A DNA stretch of 64,000 nucleotides from Oscillospiraceae bacterium (GTDB lineage: Bacteria; Bacillota; Clostridia; Oscillospirales; Ruminococcaceae): assembly GCA_017432285.1 (NCBI GenBank), contig JAFRJM010000006.1, positions 62,001-126,000 of the forward strand. The letters run 5' to 3'. Under the pieces are notes generated by a model. That model was not told where the DNA came from. It made no database searches and saw nothing but the letters and a program-made list of their open reading frames with translations. Positions 25,605 to 35,409 of this stretch are shown here, in pieces (position 1 is the first letter of the stretch; each line of letters opens with the position of its first letter). A program made the translations under genes and the position numbers.

Positions 25605-26595
25605 AGTTGTCAGAGATCTGCTTCCTATATATGTGGACGGACTGACATCTGAGGAAACAAATAGAATAATCAAAGAACACCTTTCTCAATGCGATGAGTG
25701 TGCTGAGATCTTGAGATCTATGACAGATAATGTTCTGGAGAAAGACCATGCCAGCTCAGATATTGAATTGGATTTTCTAAAGAAGAACAAAAAAAGGAAC
25801 AAAAGGATAGTTGTCGGAAGCATTTTGGCTGCACTGTTCATTATTCTATCGGTTTTAGCTTTGAGAACATTTATAGCCGGGACAAAGCTCCATGACAACT
25901 GGGTCGTCTGCAGCAAAGTGGATGTTGCAGAGAAACAGGTCACTATTGCCGGAACAGTAATAGACAGTATTCACGGTGTTTCAAGAGTTTCCTTCCGTGA
26001 AGAGAACGGAGCGGTATATGCAGAGACATATGCAGTCATTGCAAGTCCCTTCCATGGCGGAGATTTCAGAGAGATATTTAATGCCAGGGAAACAGTAAAA
26101 AGAGTATATTTAGACGGAAACCTGGTCTGGGCTGACGGGACACAGATCCGGCCTATGGTATCAGCACTTTATCAGTCACAGCACCCATACTGTGGGTCTA
26201 TGGTCGATAACGCAAGAACGGCAAGTGCTTTAAATATTGCGATGATCCTTGGACCTTATCAGAATGAACTCCTTACATCTGAAACGCCATATGTCTGGAG
26301 ACTGATCATAGAAAACGAACTGCCTTCAGGGTATAAAGGGTATGTCGAAGAAGATCTTATGAACTGCGGTACAGCAATGCTAGCCTGTATCGAAAACCTG
26401 GGAGCAGTAGAGTTCGAATACACTATGGACGGCCAGAAGAACGTTGTTTATATCAGTGAGGAGCTGGCTTCAGAGATTTTGGGATATGATGTTAAAGAAT
26501 GCTACGGAGATCCGGTAAAGACACAGGATATGATGCTGAAACTGGGGCTGGAGAGATTCGGTTATAAATGGAGAGAAGAACCAGCGGTCAACTAA
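25582..26595 (+). CDS. Anti-sigma factor with zinc-finger domain
   Basis: A 337-residue protein. The N-terminus (about 1-45) is a putative zinc-finger anti-sigma domain: PCEVVRDLLPIYVDG...HLSQCDEC. A single membrane helix (about 75-95) is followed by a large extracytoplasmic domain of unknown fold, which probably senses the signal. Start ATG has GGAGG seven bases upstream. The pairing with the ECF gene directly upstream defines its role. Confidence 0.85.
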   Translation: MMNTVPCEVVRDLLPIYVDGLTSEETNRIIKEHLSQCDECAEILRSMTDNVLEKDHASSDIELDFLKKNKKRNKRIVVGSILAALFIILSVLALRTFIAGTKLHDNWVVCSKVDVAEKQVTIAGTVIDSIHGVSRVSFREENGAVYAETYAVIASPFHGGDFREIFNARETVKRVYLDGNLVWADGTQIRPMVSALYQSQHPYCGSMVDNARTASALNIAMILGPYQNELLTSETPYVWRLIIENELPSGYKGYVEEDLMNCGTAMLACIENLGAVEFEYTMDGQKNVVYISEELASEILGYDVKECYGDPVKTQDMMLKLGLERFGYKWREEPAVN

Positions 26596-26596
26596 C

Positions 26597-26632
26597 AAAA
26601 ATGCCATTGAATCATTGGTTCAATGGCATTTT
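26597..26632 (+). terminator. Intrinsic terminator
   Basis: AAAATGCCATTGAA/TTCAATGGCATTTT, a 14-base perfect stem, ends the sigma/anti-sigma operon. Confidence 0.9.
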
Positions 26633-26663
26633 CGATATAATAAGGAATTCTTAAGCTAGCATG

Positions 26664-26691
26664 TTGGCTTTTCTTAGTATATTGCTATAAT
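26664..26691 (+). promoter_or_regulatory. Promoter of bcp
   Basis: TTGGCT, 16 bases, TATAAT; 24 bases before the start codon. Confidence 0.7.
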
Positions 26692-26714
26692 GGTGGTAGG
26701 AAGGAGATGATACT

Positions 26715-27167
26715 ATGCTGGAAGTTGGAACCAAAGCCCCGGAATTTGAGCTTCCGGATCAGAATGGAGAGATGCATTCGCTGTCACAATATAAAGGACA
26801 GAAGGTTATACTTTACTTTTATCCGAAAGATATGACCGGCGGCTGTACTAAACAGGCATGCGGATTTGCTGAGCTTTATCCTCAGTTCAGGGAGAAAGGC
26901 GCAGTTGTTCTTGGAGTGAGCAAAGACTCTGTTGCCTCACATAAGAAATTTGAGGAAAAGTACGGATTGCCGTTTACGCTCTTAGCTGACACTGAGAAGG
27001 ATGCCATCCAGAAATATGACGTCTGGAAAGAAAAGAACAATTACGGCAAGATTACGATGGGCGTGGTCCGGACGACCTATCTTATTGATGAAGACGGTGT
27101 CATCACAAAAGCATTCGGTAAAGTCAAAGCTGCGGAGAATCCGGAGCAGATGCTGAAAGAATTATAA
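26715..27167 (+). CDS. bcp: Thioredoxin-dependent thiol peroxidase (peroxiredoxin)
   Basis: A 150-residue peroxiredoxin of the Bcp/PrxQ group that reduces hydroperoxides. Peroxidatic Cys in DMTGGCTKQACGF, with the resolving Cys five residues later, and the conserved FPLL-like and KVKAAENPEQML tail. Its electrons should come from thioredoxin/TrxB. Co-transcribed with the hydrolase gene 10-16 bases downstream. Useful oxidative defence for an anaerobe. Confidence 0.95.
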   Translation: MLEVGTKAPEFELPDQNGEMHSLSQYKGQKVILYFYPKDMTGGCTKQACGFAELYPQFREKGAVVLGVSKDSVASHKKFEEKYGLPFTLLADTEKDAIQKYDVWKEKNNYGKITMGVVRTTYLIDEDGVITKAFGKVKAAENPEQMLKEL

Positions 27168-27183
27168 AGAAGAGGCGATGAAA

Positions 27184-27705
27184 ATGAGGAAATTGTTGAT
27201 CGTTGTAGATATGCAGAATGACTTCGTGGACGGCGCTCTGGGGACGAAAGAAGCAGAGGCAATAGTTCAGAACGTCAAAGAGAAGATCCTGTCCTATCCG
27301 GAGAAGGATGTTGTCGTCACCCTGGATACACACGAGGAGAACTATCTTGATACACAGGAAGGCAAATTCCTACCGGTAGTACACTGCATCAGAGGAACAG
27401 ATGGCTGGAAACTCAATCCTGAGATCGAGGCAGTCACGAAGAATGCCAAAGTGTTTGAGAAACCTACTTTTGGAAGCATCCGCCTGGCAGAAAGCCTAAA
27501 GCAGCTGCTTGAGTGGGAAGATCTTGAACTCGAACTTGTCGGTCTGTGCACAGATATCTGTGTCGTGTCTAATGCGCTTCTTTTAAAAGCTGCTATGCCT
27601 GAAGTACCGATCTCTGTTGATTCTTCATGCTGCGCCGGAGTGACGCCTGAGAGTCATGAAGCAGCGCTTGCAACAATGAAAATGTGCCAGATCAAAGTCA
27701 ACTGA
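27184..27705 (+). CDS. Isochorismatase-family cysteine hydrolase (nicotinamidase-like)
   Basis: A 173-residue hydrolase with the family triad: Asp in VVDMQNDFVDG, Lys in VFEKPTFGS, and Cys in GLCTDICVVSNALLLKA (the second Cys is catalytic). Length and the absence of a lid domain fit nicotinamidase-like enzymes that may make nicotinate for NAD salvage; other amidase activities are possible. ATG 27184 is favoured over 27178 because GAGG lies eight bases before it. Confidence 0.85.
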   Translation: MRKLLIVVDMQNDFVDGALGTKEAEAIVQNVKEKILSYPEKDVVVTLDTHEENYLDTQEGKFLPVVHCIRGTDGWKLNPEIEAVTKNAKVFEKPTFGSIRLAESLKQLLEWEDLELELVGLCTDICVVSNALLLKAAMPEVPISVDSSCCAGVTPESHEAALATMKMCQIKVN

Positions 27706-27723
27706 ATCGTACTATACAGCTTG

Positions 27724-27751
27724 GAGGTCTGAGAGATCAGGCCTCTTTTTT
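27724..27751 (+). terminator. Intrinsic terminator
   Basis: GAGGTCTGA/TCAGGCCTC stem (one G-T pair) then TTTTTT. Confidence 0.85.
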
Positions 27752-27841
27752 GTACAGTTAAATATACTTAATAATGCGAAAAGTAGAACTCCTTTTATAA
27801 AAAACATTTTCGCTTTGTGCAAAATGACTAATAAAAAATGT

Positions 27842-27884
27842 CAATTTGGGGCAAATTGGCAAACAAATATTGATTTTCTATTAA
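27842..27884 (+). promoter_or_regulatory. Promoter and candidate operator of peptide operon
   Basis: TTGGCA (27856-27861), 17 bases, TATTAA (27879-27884). A perfect 7-base inverted repeat, CAATTTG-GGG-CAAATTG (27842-27858), runs into the -35. The region 27752-27964 is otherwise AT-rich with no gene. Confidence 0.5.
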
Positions 27885-27964
27885 TAAGGAAAGAGAATAA
27901 CTCTAATATAGGGGATTTAGTAATTTAAAGCGTTTAAACATAAAAGTGATGAAGGGGAAGCAAA

Positions 27965-29038
27965 ATGAAGATTACAAAAGTTGATATTGAAAAGTTTTCT
28001 GCTCCGCTGTCAGAGCCTTTCCGTGTTGCATTCGGAGAGATCACAGACTCGGACAACTGGATCATTAAAGTTCATACTGATGAGGGCATTACCGGATATG
28101 GTTCTGCTTCTCCGTTTCCGTTTGTCACCGGTGAAACGATGGACAGCTGCTATGAGGTCCTGAAACTGTTCGCCGGTGTTTTTGTTGGTCAAGATCCTCT
28201 TGATATTGCCGGAGCGCATCGTCTCATGGACAGCATTATCTACGGCAACGGATCTGCAAAATGCGCTTTTGACCTGGCACTCTATGATACTATCGGCAAA
28301 TATCAGAATCTTCCGGTCTGGAAAGTTCTTGGTGCCACTGACCCTGTAGTTGTCAATGACATCACTATCGGTATCAGCACTCCTGAGGATATGGAAGACC
28401 ATGCAAGAAGATATGTCTTCGAGAAGGGCTTCAGGATCCTGAAGGTCAAGGTGGGAATCAATCTGGATGATGATATTGACGCACTGACAAGGATACGCAA
28501 GACGGTCGGACCTGATGTCAGGATCCGTATAGATGGTAACCAGGGCTATGATGTGGAAACAGCTCTTAAGGCGCTTGAGGCTTTTGAGAAAGTCGGTGTA
28601 GATGCAGCAGAACAGTGCCTGCCGTGGTGGGACTTCGACGGTGCAGCTGAAATGATGCAGCGCAATAAGACTTCTGTAAAGCTAATGCTTGATGAATCCA
28701 TCCACAACTATCACGATGCAGAGAGGGCAGTAAAAGCCAACGCTGCGGATTATCTGAATATCAAACTAATGAAATGCGGCGGATTGTATCCGGGTGCCCA
28801 GATCGCAGATGTTGCCGAGAAGGCAGGCATCGGATGCATGGTCGGATGCATGCAGGAGAACAAGATCAGTATCACCGCCGGTGTAAGCCTTGTTGCAGCC
28901 AAGAAATCTATCGTCGAAGCAGACTGTGACAGTTTTATGTTCTATGTAGGTGACGATGACGGCTTGAAAGGCGGATTTGACCGCGACGGCGGAGTATTCA
29001 CACTATTGGATAAGCCTGGATTTGGCGTAGAGCTCTGA
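27965..29038 (+). CDS. Dipeptide epimerase (enolase superfamily)
   Basis: A 357-residue enzyme of the L-Ala-D/L-Glu epimerase branch of the enolase superfamily. The base pair K160-x-K162 (LKVKVG), metal ligands D190 (DGNQGY), E216 and D243 (LDES), and the second catalytic Lys K267 (NIKLMK) are all visible. Such enzymes invert one residue of a dipeptide, often in murein peptide recycling. It is the first gene of a nine-gene operon with serine hydrolases and a peptide importer, so it probably converts imported D-residue dipeptides to cleavable L,L forms. The exact dipeptide is unknown. Confidence 0.9.
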   Translation: MKITKVDIEKFSAPLSEPFRVAFGEITDSDNWIIKVHTDEGITGYGSASPFPFVTGETMDSCYEVLKLFAGVFVGQDPLDIAGAHRLMDSIIYGNGSAKCAFDLALYDTIGKYQNLPVWKVLGATDPVVVNDITIGISTPEDMEDHARRYVFEKGFRILKVKVGINLDDDIDALTRIRKTVGPDVRIRIDGNQGYDVETALKALEAFEKVGVDAAEQCLPWWDFDGAAEMMQRNKTSVKLMLDESIHNYHDAERAVKANAADYLNIKLMKCGGLYPGAQIADVAEKAGIGCMVGCMQENKISITAGVSLVAAKKSIVEADCDSFMFYVGDDDGLKGGFDRDGGVFTLLDKPGFGVEL

Positions 29039-29059
29039 GATCAGTAGGAGGACATTCGC

Positions 29060-30574
29060 ATGGTCGATGTCAATGAATTAAGAAGCTTCTTTGAGAAAGA
29101 AGTAGAAGTATGGGATCATCCGTCTATGGCGGTAGGCATTGTGAAAGACGGAGAGGTCATACTTAATGATGCTTTTGGTTACGCGGATGTCGAGAATAAG
29201 AGAAAAGCTGACGCAGACACGATGTATATGATCGGCAGTTGCTCAAAGGCTTTTACAGCAGCATGTGCAGCTCTCCTCGTAGACCGCGGTTTACTTGAAT
29301 GGGACAAGCCGGTACATGATTATATTCCGTGGCTACGTTTCAAGGACGATTTTGTAACTCTAAACGCAACGACCAGAGATATGCTTTGTCACAGAACCGG
29401 TCTGCCGCGTCACGATGTTTCCTGGATCAAGGGTGAAAGGAACAGGAAAGAAACAGTAGAGAACCTGAAGAATATGATCCCCGGCTGGTCTTTCCGTTCT
29501 CACTGGAACTATCAGAATGTCTGTATAGTTACTGTAGGTTACCTTATTGAAGTCCTTACGGGGATGACATGGGAAGAATTCGTTCAGAAAGAGATCCTTG
29601 ATCCCCTTGGTATGACCAGGACAACATTCTGGATCGATGCGATGACTGCAGATCCAAACCATGCAGAACCATATGGAAGACCGCATCCTCATGTAATAAA
29701 AGGCCTTAAGAAACAGGAATTCCTTAGAGGCGGTACGGAAGATTACGAGAAGAGGATCGGCAATGAGATCGGACCTGCCGGATCTATCGTGTCAACTGTC
29801 AATGACATGCTGAAGTGGGTCCAGTTCAACCTCAATAACGGCAAAGTAGGAGACAAACAGCTTATCAGCGAGGAGAACATGAAAGAGATCCATTCTCCTC
29901 AGATGCTTATGGATCCGCTGCTCATTCCTCTGCCGGAGACTGATTTCTATTCATACGGAATGGGCTGGTTCACGGAGACGTTCCGTGGTCACAGGCTTGC
30001 AGAACACGGAGGCAACATCACAGGTTTCTCAGCCCTTGTTACACTGCTCAAGGACCAGAATCTGGGATCAGTCATATTAGTAAACAATAACGGAGCAAGA
30101 AATACTTACTCCAGTTCATACCATATCATGGATCAGTTCCTTGGAATCACTGATGGCAACTGGTCAGAGCGCTTCCTTGAGTGGCAGAAAAAGACACAGG
30201 AAGCTGCCGGTTCTCAGATGGAGAAGTTGTTCGGCAAACCTGTTGAAGGTACTGTGCCGTCTCATCCTCTGGAAGCTTACACAGGCGTATACCACAATGA
30301 ATGCTATGGAGATATTACGGTAACATTGGAAGACGGCGATCTATTCATGGATTTCCATCATGAAAGCAGCGTGCTGAAGCATTTCCATTACGATTGTTTC
30401 CAGTTAGGATCAGAAGAGTCTCTCCTTTATGAATTCGTGCTACAGTTCTTGACTGAACAGAAAGGCAAAGTAGACAGGATCAAGTTTGGAATCGGTCTGG
30501 ATCCGTCACTACCTGATGAGATCTTCACAAAGGTCGAAGAGAAGAAGGCAGATGAGGAGAAGGCAGATGAATGA
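29060..30574 (+). CDS. Beta-lactamase-fold serine hydrolase 1 (subfamily A)
   Basis: A 504-residue S12-type serine hydrolase. Catalytic S60-C-S-K63, Y151-Q-N153 and H316-G-G in place of KTG. The N-terminal 350 residues are the catalytic domain, followed by a C-terminal beta domain seen in esterases and D-aminopeptidases of this family. No signal peptide or membrane helix, so it is cytoplasmic. The C-terminus is acidic/basic (KVEEKKADEEKADE). Overlaps the next gene by eight bases. In this operon a peptidase or amidase on imported peptides is more likely than drug resistance. Confidence 0.88.
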   Translation: MVDVNELRSFFEKEVEVWDHPSMAVGIVKDGEVILNDAFGYADVENKRKADADTMYMIGSCSKAFTAACAALLVDRGLLEWDKPVHDYIPWLRFKDDFVTLNATTRDMLCHRTGLPRHDVSWIKGERNRKETVENLKNMIPGWSFRSHWNYQNVCIVTVGYLIEVLTGMTWEEFVQKEILDPLGMTRTTFWIDAMTADPNHAEPYGRPHPHVIKGLKKQEFLRGGTEDYEKRIGNEIGPAGSIVSTVNDMLKWVQFNLNNGKVGDKQLISEENMKEIHSPQMLMDPLLIPLPETDFYSYGMGWFTETFRGHRLAEHGGNITGFSALVTLLKDQNLGSVILVNNNGARNTYSSSYHIMDQFLGITDGNWSERFLEWQKKTQEAAGSQMEKLFGKPVEGTVPSHPLEAYTGVYHNECYGDITVTLEDGDLFMDFHHESSVLKHFHYDCFQLGSEESLLYEFVLQFLTEQKGKVDRIKFGIGLDPSLPDEIFTKVEEKKADEEKADE

Positions 30575-32063
30575 GAAACTGGAAAAAGCTCTGAAAGAGG
30601 CTGAACGCCAGTTAAAAGTTTGGAACGTTCCTTCTGCTGTTATAACTGTTGTCAAAGGTGATGAGGTCCTCTTTTCGGGTGGAATAGGCTCAAGAGACAA
30701 TGCTGAGCTTCCTGCAGACAGAAAAACGCTTGTGCAGATCGCCAGCTGCACTAAAGCATTCACTGCGACTGCTTTGGCAGTGCTTGCTACAGAAGGCAAG
30801 TTCGATTTCGACAAACCATTAACGGAATATATACCTGACTTCCGCCTCAATGACAGTTACGCTACTGAGAATCTTACGATAAGAGACTATCTGTCACACA
30901 GATCCGGCCTTCCAAGACACGAATATGCCTGGTATGATACCGGATTCAGCAGGAAAGAGCTGATACACAATCTGCGTTATCTTCCTCTGAATGCTCCTAT
31001 AAGATACCGTTATCAGTACAGCAACTTCAACTATATGATCGCAGGAGCCGCGATAGAGGCAGTAAGCGGAATGCCTTTTGAAAAGTTCCTTAAGGAACGT
31101 GTACTGGAGTCTCTGGGAATGACGGACTCGACTGTATATTCTTTCGATTTTATGAAGAGAGAAAATAAAGGCGTTCCATTCGATTATAAAGAAGTCTACA
31201 CGATGGGGGAGATCAAGCAGATCCCATATTACAACCCGGCTTCAGCAGATGAAGAAAGTTTGACGGGAGATCCTTCAGCTCCGGCAGGTTGTATCGGATC
31301 AAATGCCGATGATATGGCCAAATGGCTCAAATATAACCTGAGACGCGGCAAGAAAGAGGACGGAACTGAACTTATAAGAGAAGACCTCTATGATCTTATG
31401 ACCAGTTCACATACGTTCCTCTCAGAAACAGGAGGAAAAGATGCTCCGGAGATCTCTATCCAGACATACGGACTGGGATGGCAGCTGTTCAGATACAGAG
31501 GCAAGAAAGTCATGGAGCACGGGGGAAACCTACCTGGATTCTCCTCAACAGTGATGATCAGTCCTGAAGACAATATCGGTATCTTCGTAAGCAGCACCCT
31601 CAATGTGACACTGTTCTCAGACGCGCTTAGGCTTTCGATCCTTGATGCACTTACAGATGCACCTGAAACGGACTGGTACAGCCGTATGAGAAAACAAAAC
31701 GAAGAGATGTTCGATAAAGTGAAGAAGTTCTTCGCGCCAAAGGGAGATCCTGCTCCTAACACAGTACCTTCTCATGAACTGAAGGATTATACAGGAATAT
31801 ATCGTGTACTTGGCTACAGGGAAGTCACAGTAACCGAAGACAGCGGAAAACTGTATATGACGTTCAACGACCATAAACTACCGCTAAGCCATTATCATTA
31901 TGATGTTTTCACCACAGATATAGAGATGGATGAGATCCCTCCCGGACTTCAGGTCCGATTTGAGAGCGATAATACTGGAAACATCGCAAAAGTTGTGATC
32001 CTGCTCGGAAGCGAAAAGGATCTGGAACCCATAACCTTTAAGAAAGAGGCCCAAAATGAGTAA
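30567..32063 (+). CDS. Beta-lactamase-fold serine hydrolase 2 (subfamily A)
   Basis: A 498-residue paralogue of its two neighbours. Catalytic S60-C-T-K63, Y151-S-N153 and H318-G-G. Same two-domain layout, no signal peptide. The frame is open further upstream inside the previous gene, but ATG 30567 aligns with its paralogues and has AGGAGAAGG upstream. Overlaps both neighbours by eight bases, so the three hydrolases are translated as a coupled set. Sequence divergence between them suggests distinct substrates. Confidence 0.88.
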   Translation: MNEKLEKALKEAERQLKVWNVPSAVITVVKGDEVLFSGGIGSRDNAELPADRKTLVQIASCTKAFTATALAVLATEGKFDFDKPLTEYIPDFRLNDSYATENLTIRDYLSHRSGLPRHEYAWYDTGFSRKELIHNLRYLPLNAPIRYRYQYSNFNYMIAGAAIEAVSGMPFEKFLKERVLESLGMTDSTVYSFDFMKRENKGVPFDYKEVYTMGEIKQIPYYNPASADEESLTGDPSAPAGCIGSNADDMAKWLKYNLRRGKKEDGTELIREDLYDLMTSSHTFLSETGGKDAPEISIQTYGLGWQLFRYRGKKVMEHGGNLPGFSSTVMISPEDNIGIFVSSTLNVTLFSDALRLSILDALTDAPETDWYSRMRKQNEEMFDKVKKFFAPKGDPAPNTVPSHELKDYTGIYRVLGYREVTVTEDSGKLYMTFNDHKLPLSHYHYDVFTTDIEMDEIPPGLQVRFESDNTGNIAKVVILLGSEKDLEPITFKKEAQNE

Positions 32064-33564
32064 TGAAGTTTTCTTCACAGAGCTGAAAGAAAAAGTAGAA
32101 GAATACCTGAAGAAATGGGATTGCCCATCTGTAGGTCTCGGCGTGATATATGACGGTGAAGTACTGTTCTGCGACGGTATCGGACTCCGCAACAGAGAGA
32201 AGAATCTCCCTGCTACAGGAAAGACACTGTATCAGATCGGAAGCTGCTCAAAAGCATTTACCTCAGCAATGTGCGCAAAGCTTGTTGATGAAGGCAAGCT
32301 GTCATGGGATACTCCCATTCGGGAGATAGCACCTGAAGTACAGTTCTATGATGATTTCACTTCACAGAATGTTACTTTAAGGGATGTATTGTCTCACAGG
32401 ACAGGCGTTCCGCGCCATGAGTATTCATGGTACGGAAACCAGTTCAACAGGGCAGAGCTCGTCGAGCATGTCAAGTATCTTGAACCTAACAAGCCCTTCA
32501 GAACCGTATTTCAGTACAACAACTACGGTTATGTGATCGCAGGACATCTTATTGAAAAAGTCACAGGGAAGACATTTGAAGAGAATATCCAGGAGACGTT
32601 CCTTGATCCTCTTGGAATGACCAGAACGACGATGTTCCTGGACGATATAGAAGCAGATGAAGATCATGCGACCCCATACGGTTCTCCCGGAGCAAGTTTT
32701 TCCGGCACAAAGGAAGTTCCGTTCTACCGCACTACAGTAGAAGATAAATCCAAAGGGATCGGAGCTCCGTTTGCAGCGGCAGGATCAGTTGATTCTTGTG
32801 CGGAAGACATGCTTAAGTGGGTCAAGTTCCACCTGGGAAGCGGGGAAGATGCGGGGAAATTTGACGGAAAGCAGATCCTTTCTGCTGAATCGTTCAACGA
32901 GCTGCACAAGCCCAGCATGATAATCAAATCCAGACTGGATATGCCTCAGGATGAGACAGATTTCTCAACATACGGACTTGCATGGTTCGTGGAAAACTAC
33001 CGGGGCCATAAGATATATCATCATGGCGGGAGCATCAACGGCTTCTCAGCGATGACGTTCATGGTTCCTGAGATCAAGCTCGGTGTCGTAGCATACTGCA
33101 ATATGGATGGATGCCAGCTCCACATGTCTATCTGCAAAACTGTGGCAGACCATTTCCTCGGTTTGTCAGACGCTAACTGGTTCGAGCGTTACCTCGAGTA
33201 TGTACGTGAACGCGCTGAGAAATCGAAAGACCTCACGGTCCAGCTTGCAGGAGAAAAAGTAGAGGGCACGAACCCTTCACATCCTTTGGAATCCTATGTT
33301 GGAGAATATAAACGTGCCGGTTACGGACCTTGTTCCGTAAGTTTGGAGAACGAAGCATTGGTTCTTCACTTCCTTGGAGTCGATATGGCTCTAAAGCACT
33401 ATCACTTTGACACATTCGTGTCAGCAGATATTGTCGGAGAGATCCCTCCGGGAATGCCGGTTCACTTCCATGTCGCTGAAGTCGGAGGGGAAGTAGATGC
33501 GCTCCTAATGCCGCTTGTTATGGAAGAGGGAGGAGAACTTATCAAGTTTAAAAAAGCAAAATAA
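32056..33564 (+). CDS. Beta-lactamase-fold serine hydrolase 3 (subfamily A)
   Basis: A 502-residue paralogue. Catalytic S63-C-S-K66, Y154-N-N156 and H323-G-G. Shares the HRTGVPRHEYSWY and LDPLGMTRTT blocks with hydrolase 1. No signal peptide. Overlaps hydrolase 2 by eight bases and is followed 21 bases later by the importer permease, so enzymes and transport are one transcript. Confidence 0.88.
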   Translation: MSNEVFFTELKEKVEEYLKKWDCPSVGLGVIYDGEVLFCDGIGLRNREKNLPATGKTLYQIGSCSKAFTSAMCAKLVDEGKLSWDTPIREIAPEVQFYDDFTSQNVTLRDVLSHRTGVPRHEYSWYGNQFNRAELVEHVKYLEPNKPFRTVFQYNNYGYVIAGHLIEKVTGKTFEENIQETFLDPLGMTRTTMFLDDIEADEDHATPYGSPGASFSGTKEVPFYRTTVEDKSKGIGAPFAAAGSVDSCAEDMLKWVKFHLGSGEDAGKFDGKQILSAESFNELHKPSMIIKSRLDMPQDETDFSTYGLAWFVENYRGHKIYHHGGSINGFSAMTFMVPEIKLGVVAYCNMDGCQLHMSICKTVADHFLGLSDANWFERYLEYVRERAEKSKDLTVQLAGEKVEGTNPSHPLESYVGEYKRAGYGPCSVSLENEALVLHFLGVDMALKHYHFDTFVSADIVGEIPPGMPVHFHVAEVGGEVDALLMPLVMEEGGELIKFKKAK

Positions 33565-33585
33565 TAGGAAAGGAGATTGGTTCTG

Positions 33586-34518
33586 ATGGGAAAATACATC
33601 CTGAAACGAGTGCTATACATGATACCGCTGGCGTTATTTGTAACACTTATCATATTTTTGATCATGGCTTTCACACCGGGTGATCCAGCAACGAACAATC
33701 TTCCGCTAACTGCTGAGCCTCATGTAAAACAGGCTTATAACGAAAGCGTAGGCTATACAGACAAGCTTAGTACACGCTATCTGAATTTTCTTAAAGGGCT
33801 TGTCAAAGGCGAAGTTCTCTCATATTCATCAAGAAACAACGTCTTTGATGAACTGAAACAGCGGTTTCCTCTGACGATACGTCTTGGAATGCTCGGATTC
33901 ATTATGTCATCCATTATCGGGGTCACATTGGGTATCGTAAGTGCTATTAAACAGCATTCATTTTTCGATACCGTAACGACTATTGTTGTTGTGCTTTTCT
34001 CGTGTGTTCCGACTTTCTTCAGTGGAGTACTGTTATTATTAACGTTTTCTGTAAAAATAAACTGGTTCCCGTCATTTTTCGCTGTTGAACAGGGACTGAG
34101 AGGACTGGTTCTTCCTACACTGACTACCGTTCTGGGCAGTGTACCTACACTTAGCAGATTGACAAGGTCTTCGATGCTGAGCGTTCTGAACCAGGATTAC
34201 ATCAGAACGGCAAGAGCAAAAGGTGTTCCGGAACGCAGCGTCATATGGAAACATGCGCTTAAGAACGCAAGTTTCCCGATCATCATGGTTCTTCTCAGCG
34301 GATTTGCAGGAGTGCTCGGAGGATCTATCGTAAGCGAGACGATCTATTCTGTACCTGGGATCGGGACATATATGACCACAGCTATATCACAGAAAAACAC
34401 ACCCGGAGTTATGCTTTGTGCATTCCTTATGTCACTCGTTTATATGATCGCAATGCTTCTGATTGATATAACATTTGCAATCGTCGACCCAAGAATTCGT
34501 GTGAGGTATCAGGAATGA
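33586..34518 (+). CDS. dppB: Peptide ABC transporter permease, DppB-type
   Basis: A 310-residue inner-membrane permease with six helices. N-terminal YILKRVLYMIPLALFVTLIIF and FTPGDPA are typical DppB/OppB; the EAA-like loop is RTARAKGVPERSVIWKHALKNA. ATG 33586 is preceded by AAAGGAG. Four-base overlap with the next permease. Part of a complete dipeptide/oligopeptide importer. Confidence 0.93.
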   Translation: MGKYILKRVLYMIPLALFVTLIIFLIMAFTPGDPATNNLPLTAEPHVKQAYNESVGYTDKLSTRYLNFLKGLVKGEVLSYSSRNNVFDELKQRFPLTIRLGMLGFIMSSIIGVTLGIVSAIKQHSFFDTVTTIVVVLFSCVPTFFSGVLLLLTFSVKINWFPSFFAVEQGLRGLVLPTLTTVLGSVPTLSRLTRSSMLSVLNQDYIRTARAKGVPERSVIWKHALKNASFPIIMVLLSGFAGVLGGSIVSETIYSVPGIGTYMTTAISQKNTPGVMLCAFLMSLVYMIAMLLIDITFAIVDPRIRVRYQE

Positions 34519-35399
34519 GCTCAAAGAATACATATGATACTGTGCGCGTAAAAAACAGAAACTCTCGCTTTGTGGACGTTGTCAAAAGATATGTCCGGAA
34601 CAAAGCAGCTGTCGTTGGTGCCCTGATATTTCTGGTGATCCTTTTTGTGATCATCTTCGCCGATTTCATTGTCCCGAAGGAAATGATAACGGCATATGAT
34701 ATGAAACAGAAGATGCTTCCTCCCTGTAAGGAACATCCATTTGGAACAGACAACATCGGACGCGACGTTTTTGCCAGAATAATACACGGATCAAGGATCA
34801 CTGTTGGAATAGGCGTAGGTTCAACATTAGCATCATTGATTATAGGAGCAACTATTGCATCGATCTGTGCTTTGTTCAAGAGTGTTGACTTTGTGGTCAT
34901 GCGTATTATAGATATTCTGACGTGTGTTCCTTCCATCTTGCTTGCGCTGGTCATACTTGCTGCATTTGGCGGCAGCGTACCAAGTATGATCTTCACGCTG
35001 ACTTTCGTTTCAATACCCGGCTTCGTCATTACGATCAGGTCGATATTGTTAAGAATAGTTGAAGAGGATTATGTAAAAGCTGCAAGACTTAGCGGTTCTC
35101 CAACATGGAAACTGGCAATCAAGCACATCATTCCCAACGCTATGGATGAGATCATCGTTGATGCAACAATGACTATTGCGGGAATGATGATGTCTGCAGC
35201 AGGGTTGTCATTTATAGGTATGGGCATTAAACCTCCTTCACCGGAATGGGGAGCGATGCTGAACTTTGCCAGGGATTATTTCAGAACAGCTCCTTATCTT
35301 TCCATTATTCCAGGTTTCGCAATAGCGCTTACAGCTCTGTCAATCAACCTGATAGGTGATGGGCTGCGAGATGCTCTTGATCCAAAATCACTGAAATGA
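34515..35399 (+). CDS. dppC: Peptide ABC transporter permease, DppC-type
   Basis: A 294-residue permease with the DppC hallmarks: an N-terminal cytoplasmic stretch, HPFGTDNIGRDVFARIIHGSR, the EAA loop YVKAARLSGSPTWKLAIKHIIPN, and GLSFIGMGIKPPSPEWGAML. Overlaps dppB by four bases. Forms the channel with it. Confidence 0.95.
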   Translation: MSSKNTYDTVRVKNRNSRFVDVVKRYVRNKAAVVGALIFLVILFVIIFADFIVPKEMITAYDMKQKMLPPCKEHPFGTDNIGRDVFARIIHGSRITVGIGVGSTLASLIIGATIASICALFKSVDFVVMRIIDILTCVPSILLALVILAAFGGSVPSMIFTLTFVSIPGFVITIRSILLRIVEEDYVKAARLSGSPTWKLAIKHIIPNAMDEIIVDATMTIAGMMMSAAGLSFIGMGIKPPSPEWGAMLNFARDYFRTAPYLSIIPGFAIALTALSINLIGDGLRDALDPKSLK

Positions 35400-35409
35400 G
35401 GAATGAGAT

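Noticed and set aside
34427..35029. 200-codon open frame opposite the permease genes
   Set aside because: Lies wholly opposite dppB/dppC, whose family motifs are intact.
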